Source: Paramarasmius palmivorus (taxonomy: Eukaryota; Basidiomycota; Agaricomycetes; Agaricales; Marasmiaceae). Taken from it: a DNA stretch of 64,000 bases. The notes under the pieces were generated by a model, which was not told the DNA's origin, made no database searches, and worked only from the letters and a program-made list of their open reading frames with translations. Position numbers and translations under genes: made by a program. The stretch is taken from NCBI GenBank assembly GCA_037176845.1, contig JAYKXP010000050.1, positions 334,501 through 398,500 on the forward strand. Reading direction: 5' to 3'. The first letter of the stretch is position 1. The number at the start of each line of letters is the position of its first letter. Positions 58,265 through 64,000 of this stretch are shown here, one piece after another.

Positions 58265-60801
58265 TTAAAAGAGGTTACGGTCAGAGGGGAAGCAGCCAGG
58301 AAGAGATGGATCCACCTCGTCGGACGAGGCCGTATCCCGAATGGAGGTGATGCCATTGGAGGAAATTGAGACTTCTTCACTAAGGGACGCATCATCTTGT
58401 AGAATGGAAGTATCGAGATGTGTTGTCATCAACTTGGCGAGTAGGTTTCGGCGCTCATATAACCGCGCTTTGAATTCGGCGAGATCTCGTTCCTAAACCA
58501 GACCATCAGTACTTAAAAACATGCTGGCACGATAACGAGACGCACATTTACTAAATTTTGGATAACGCTTTCAGAGGCATCGCGTAAGACGTCGTTGTTG
58601 AATATCTCTCGGGCGCGCTGGTCGAGCGCCTTATAGATATTGTACGTCCTCTGAAGTATGTCCCCATTGGCTTTTGTGACGCGGACCAAAGCCCAATCAC
58701 CAGGAACAATTAGGCCAGGTTCAGATGTGACGGGGAGAATCAAGAAGTACATCTTTCTATCAACCCACTCTTCCTCGCACCACTGTTTGTAGTACCACAG
58801 AACAAACAGAGCCACGGAATAAGCTCCGTTCCAGCTGTCGTGGGAGCTGAAACAACATTCCACGTTTGTGATATGCCATATCATGTTCAATCGCGAGGAT
58901 GCGTACGGGATATAATAACCGATATGAAACCCCTGGAAAAAGGCCTCTGTTTTCTCGATGAACCTTCGAGGTGCCTTCGCTTCGGATCTGGACTTGGACT
59001 TTACCCATTGCAAACAATTCCTCCAACCACAGAGCGCCCACGCAACTCCATGGCTGTGACCCTCCGCAAAGGTCAAAGCACCGGAGGCATAGGGGTCAAG
59101 CTCATCCAATGCGGCCAGTAAGTCGGCGCTCGGGAAAGGGACCTGACAACAGTATGCTGACCAGTAATCAGATGCGAACCTGAAAAACAGGTTGTGATTG
59201 TACAAGTCTTCGATCCCATACGCAGAAGACGGATCATTGAGAGACGGTGTTGATGAGCAATACGGGGAAAGAGTACGCAGAAGAAGCACAGCGACCGTGT
59301 CACAGTAATCGTCTCTGGAGTACTGCGGGGAAAAGAAATCCATTGAACGAGCTCTGTCCTGGAGGAACTCGGTGAAGGATGTATGTAGGATGCGAATTTC
59401 CGAGTCGGCGTTTTCCGGAACATGGATTACGGAGTGAAGTTTTGATAAGAGCACTTCAACATTGCCTGGCCTGAGCCCGAGTAAACGTGTAATGATTGAC
59501 GTCGAGGACCATTCTATCTTCTTCGCTCGATTATTAGTAGGTCTTCGATGTCGGGGATGAAGGGTGACACGAAGCGGAGGATGGGGGACGTGACTTTGTC
59601 CCAATGACGACAGTAGAGATGGATCTGTCGATACAACGCAATCCCCAAAGCAGAGAAAGGCGGCTCTAGTATATCACAGCTCAGTGCTAGGATAGTCTCT
59701 AACCGCATCCTGTGGTTCTCTCATCGAGCGTATCCAATGTAATTGATGACAGTGACGGCGAAGTATAAAAACTGTCGCTCGCTCTCCAAACGAGATCCTG
59801 CACTGCGCCTTGACTCGGCCACACCGCCTCCTTCATCCTGTAGAAACGTTCGATGCTTCTCGCGAAGCAATGGCAAACTTCTCTACAAAGTACTCTGGAT
59901 GGTCCATAGTCCGAATCATGTCAACTTGCCGTGAATCGGATCGTGTTATATCTCCTGTGCCTGAAATCTCGATGCGCTGCGAAGCTGAAGTGAGCCTGGC
60001 ATGTCGATGCCGTGGCCATATCTGTGGTTCGGGTCGGCTACAAAGAAGGAATATGAAAGGGAAGGAATTGGGTGTATCGGCCATGATAACCTCGTCGATG
60101 ATGCTCAGGAGCCTTCTTTGGGAAGAAGGATCAACGCATTCGTCTAACCCGTCCACCACAATGAGATTTGGGAGCTTTTGCTGCTGAGGTTGGGTGACCT
60201 TTGAAAAAGGCTCGAGTAACAGTTTACGAAACTGGTTCTCGACCGACGTTTGAAAGATGTTGGGGTGTAAGCGAATAGCGTCCATGATGAATGGCCCGAC
60301 AATGTTTCCAAGGGGAGCTGACGTACAGCATTGGTATGCTAATGTCGCGACAAAAGAGTCGAGCTTATCCCGACTGGAATCGTTTCGTGAAAAGAAGAAA
60401 GCTCCACAGAGCTGGTCGGGATGATCCTCTTACACCTTTTGGGCAATGGCTGATTTGCCTACGCCAGCCGATCCATTAATCCAACAGACTCTCGTTGTGT
60501 CGTTTTCATCTCTGATCCACCAGTCCAACCTATTGAGGGCATCTACTCGAGTGTTCGGATGACAGTTTGGTTGGGGATAACGTGCTTCTGCATCGTGGCC
60601 TGCATTCATCGCAGCTCGGTCCGCGAGTTTCTGAAGGATTTTTGATGTGTCGTCTATGGCTACTCGGTCAATAATTGTTCAATGGAGAGTCAATGGACAC
60701 TTACCGAGACGATTGCGGTTATATGTGTTGTTCTGAGTGCCATAAACGTGGTTGTGAGCTCCACCGCTAATGTTGACATCGTTCGCGTTATTGAAGGCCA
60801 T
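58265..60801 (-). pseudogene. NLR4: NACHT gene with stop after the P-loop and frameshifts
   Basis: Exon 1 (ATG at 60801) reads MAFNNANDVNISGGAHNHVY. Exon 2 has HDAEARYPQPNC and Walker A NGSAGVGKSAIAQ, then a TAA at 60430-60432 within QKV-stop-EDHPD. The same frame continues with FFFSRNDSSRDKLDSF and Walker B LIVVDGLDECVD, then shifts occur between about 59960 and 59600. The rest (58513-59604) is open from the winged-helix-like region to the C-terminal module. The WAK splice site found in the other NLRs is absent: the frame runs QWVKSKSRSEAKAPRRFIEK straight through, so this copy lost that intron. The last exon reads ERDLAEFKARLYERRNLL and ends at 58265-58267. Confidence 0.85.
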
Positions 60802-61470
60802 GACTCGTTATGAAGGGTGACCCGGCAGGGATAGAGAGGATTGACAGAGCTGGGTCAAACATCCATAAAGATGAGAAAACTGTTGTACTGAATGTAAGTG
60901 ATACGCAGAGCGGTGGGAGAGTAAAAGGAAAAGAGAATGGACGGAAGGATAGGTATGCCAACGTAGCTATAAGGCGAGGTTGTGGTCAAGGTCTCGAGCT
61001 CATTGCCATATGCATGAGTTCAAGGATTTGAAGAAATGCCGATGGTGGTTGTGGAAGCTTCGGCGGCGGCAGCGTTGCGCCGATCCTCGGTCCGCTTTAG
61101 ATAGATAGATAGATCATAACCCAGCATTTTCAAAGTTTAAGCTACTTATTTGTCGGTCTTTTGCGAAAGAACACCTGAGGGATGAGAGAAGCTTGACAGG
61201 GGAAATAAGGTGGATTGGATTTGTATGACCTTCTACAGTGTTTTTTTTAAGTACGTTGACTAAAAGTTGCTCAATGTCCCATTGCTCTCCCATCCAGTTC
61301 CCGCCATGACATTCGTCTCGCCTTCGCCATTGCCCAAACGTCCACAACATTTGCAAGTTCTTGATTATAAGTACAGGGTTTACAACAATCTGAATAGAAG
61401 CTAATGCATTTCTAATCTGATATTTCAACGTGCGGAAATCTGTTTCTATGTCAAACAACCTTGAACTGTC
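60802..61470. other. Intergenic region between NLR4 and NLR5
   Basis: This should hold the NLR4 promoter. A short GATA microsatellite lies near 61100. No gene is seen. Confidence 0.4.
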
Positions 61471-64000
61471 CTAATCAGAATCGTCCGATTCGAAGTCATC
61501 TTTTAACGCCCTATGTTTCAACCAGCGCCACGCAGACCCCAGAAGTGCTGACTTCGATTGCGGTGTCGCAAGGTTTTCGAATAAATAGCGTCTCCCATAC
61601 AATAATGCCTTGAATGCCGACAGATCTCCTTCCTAATATGATGCTGATTCAGTCATGGATACATAGCGGCAAGAGGCGGCCGCTTACCTTCACCAACTTG
61701 CGCGTAACACTTTCGGAAGTGTCGTCGATGATATCCTTATGGAATACTCTCCGACCCTTTTTGTCGAGGTACAGATACACATCATAGTACACCTTCTTCA
61801 GTACCTCTTCGTTGGATTTTAGTATCGGCACCACCACCCAATCCGCAGGAAGGGCCGTACGAAGATTGGATGTAAAAGGGAGTACCAATATGTCCGACTC
61901 AGATCCTTCCCAGTCATCTGGGTTAGCGTCCTCCAATTCGTGCCACCATCGCTGATAGTACTTCATGATGATGTTGTGTATGTGCTCCACACTTGCCTCT
62001 GGAAGATCTGTAACGAGACAATCTATCGCAAAAGTGACCACAACCGCAAGGCTTCGCGGAGCAGCCGTGCGATAACCAATGTAGAATCCACGGAGGAAAG
62101 TTTCCATCCTTTCAAGGAATATTTGGGGTTTCATATCCCCCAGTTCCTAGTTCACTGGTGAGTCCATGTTGTGTTCAAAGGACAGCCACTGCGCACCTTG
62201 GCCCATTCGAGAACGCGAGTGTAATTGTTGAAAGAAAGGTTATCGTGACTCAGTAAACCGCGGGCCATAGAATATGGGTCAACCTCATTCAATGCCACCA
62301 GTAAGCTTGGACTTGGGCTTTCGACACGGATACAAAAGTGGACCCAGATTTGCATGTTTGAACGCCATTCACGTGAATTGTCAGTACGATCAGATTCTAT
62401 AAGAGCCTTCCATTTTGACAGAGCTGCACCGAATGATGACCCTGGCGAGCGATAGAGTGGGTACGATGCGGTGTAAGAAGAGATCGTATGAAGCAGAAAA
62501 ACGGCTATGAGGTCACAGTATTCTTCCGGAAAATATGGTATGATACAGTAATCCCCAGAACGAAGGTCATCCAAAAGGAACTCTGTAAAAGTGGCGTGGT
62601 GAATGCTGATTGGGCGCATTCTATCCGTAGGGACATGGATTACAGGGTGGAGCTTTGATAATAACGTCTCCACTTCACCTTGCTTAAGCTGTAAGAGGCC
62701 CGTGATGATTGTCGGTGTATGCCAAAAGTCCGAGCTAGGAATGTCGTCCGAACCAGCATCTTCAATGACTGGAAGAGGGCTGGCAAGCAACCTAAGGATT
62801 GGAGAGACATCGTCCCAGCTCCCGCATGTGGCCAGAATCTGTCGATACAGCAGATCTAGAGCAGGAAATGGCAAACTCTGTATTTCTCCGGGGTCGGTGC
62901 TGAGAACAGCCTTCAGCCTGTCCTGTGGTCGTTCATCGGGAGAATCGATGAACTTGATTACGGTAGTAGCAAAGATGAATCTACCGCGCGCTCTCAAGAT
63001 GAGATCCCGCATTTCATCTTCACTCGGCCACATCTCGCTCTCCTTCGATAAAACATTTCGATACTTTTCCCGAAGTTCAGTAAACTTCTCCGAGAAGTAT
63101 TTAAGAATGTCAGGCTTCGATTTGCTCAAAGATCCTGAAGATTGAGCTATTGCGCCAGCAATCTCGATGCGCTCCAGGCATAATCTGAAATTTGCAGTGG
63201 AGATGTAGTGGCTGATTTGGGGTTCAGGGCGACTGCACAGAAGGAAGATGAAAGGGAATGGATTTGGCGCAACAAAGGTGATAGCGAGATCAATGATGCC
63301 CAAGAGCCTCCATTGGGAGGATGGGTCAATGCATTCGTCCAGACCGTCTATCACGATAAGGTTTGGAAGTCCCTGTCGCTGGTCTGAGGTGAGGCTTGAC
63401 AGCGGTTCAAGGATCAGCTTTCGAAACTGCGTTTCAGAGGTGGTGCGGAAGATGTTGGGATTGGCACGAATTATTTCGATAATCAAAGGCCGGACAGTAT
63501 CTTTGAACGGTTCTCCTATGCAACATTGGTAGACGATTGTCGCAACGAACCGGTCAAGATTGTTTCGGGTGGAGTCGTCGCGAGAGAAGAAAAACGTCCC
63601 GATAAGTCGATCTGGGCGGTTCTCCGAAAACTTTTGAGCAAATTGCGGACTTGCTACACTGCGCGGCATGAATCCAAGAAACTCTAATGGCGCCATGCTC
63701 GTCGTCTATCCACCGGTCCCAACTATTGCGTGATTCAACTCGTGTGTTCGGATTGCAGTTGGGTGGGAGGGTAGCGCGCCTCGCGTCATAGACATGCGTT
63801 CATCGCCGCTCGTTCTGCAAAGACGATGAAGGATTGAGGAGTGTCATCTGGTTAGTGGGGTTCCTAGATGAGCCTAAAATTAGACAACGAAACTAGGCGA
63901 CATGATTACCATGATGTGTCGGTATGTCGCGTTGTACTGTGGACCGTACCGGTGTTGTGTAGCTCCCTCCGTGGATAGAAAAGTCCTCGGATATATTGAA
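61471..64000 (-). pseudogene. NLR5: NACHT gene with degraded P-loop, 5' end outside window
   Basis: The minus strand at the right edge reads NISEDFSIHGGSYTTP, matching the motif exon of the other NLRs; its start codon lies beyond 64000. In the NACHT part, the Walker A region reads WIHAAQCSKSA where the others have GSAGVGKSA, and the frame shifts next to it, so nucleotide binding should be lost. The following exon (62195 to about 63690) is open with FFFSRDDSTRNNLDRF, Walker B LIVIDGLDECID, VIKFIDSPDERPQDRL, HHATFTEFLLDD and RVLEWAK. The C-terminal module (YYQRWW, LPADWVVVPILKSNE) and last exon (EGDLSAFKALLYGRRYLF) are intact, ending TAG at 61471-61473. It is probably a pseudogene. Confidence 0.83.

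Noticed and set aside
1..64000. tRNA, rRNA or CRISPR features
   Set aside because: None could be recognised by eye on either strand; a covariance search was not possible.

Overview
The window comes from a nuclear chromosome of a mushroom-forming basidiomycete (Agaricomycete). Genes are broken by many 45-65 nt introns. Several families are typical of that group: FunK1 kinases, short NACHT-type NLR ATPases, 7-TM proteins with a VYRLYIVW-like loop, hAT elements and a secreted Pro/Phe-rich protein. No bacterial, organellar, tRNA, rRNA or CRISPR feature was seen. I did not try to name the species.

Layout. 1-6.4 kb: the 3' part of a frame-shifted FunK1 kinase, an unknown four-exon gene and a C2H2 zinc-finger gene. 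6.7-14.2 kb: an unknown gene split by a complete 6,378-bp hAT transposon (8-bp target duplication CCATGGAT on both sides). The hAT transposase is itself split by a nested 967-bp element. 14.6-28 kb: two paralogous genes of an unnamed family (E and F), with a complete FunK1 kinase, decayed FunK1 pieces and inverted-repeat elements between them; F ends in a perfect Zn2Cys6 cluster. 28-37.1 kb: two short FunK1-like genes in an inverted duplication, around an Ost-alpha/TMEM184 transporter and the first NLR. 37.3-44.7 kb: NLR2 (intact) and NLR3 (broken), with a TA-flanked non-autonomous element and an NLR relic. 46-56 kb: housekeeping-like genes, namely a secreted Pro/Phe-rich protein, an AzgA-type purine permease, a BioF-type alpha-oxoamine synthase and a 7-TM membrane protein. 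58.2-64 kb: NLR4 and NLR5, both decayed.

How the genes may work together. All five NLRs share one plan: a tiny first exon with a motif like GGAxNxVYGNQIN, then a NACHT ATPase, then a conserved C-terminal module of about 210 residues in place of the usual WD40, ANK or TPR repeats. The unnamed E/F proteins carry a similar short motif (SGGQFINVNG in F) just before their own conserved domain. This suggests, by inference only, a homotypic sensor-effector system like the amyloid-motif NLR/effector pairs of ascomycetes, here clustered with FunK1 kinases. Only NLR2 (and F on the effector side) reads intact from end to end. The locus looks like fast birth-and-death evolution, with transposons in and around it.
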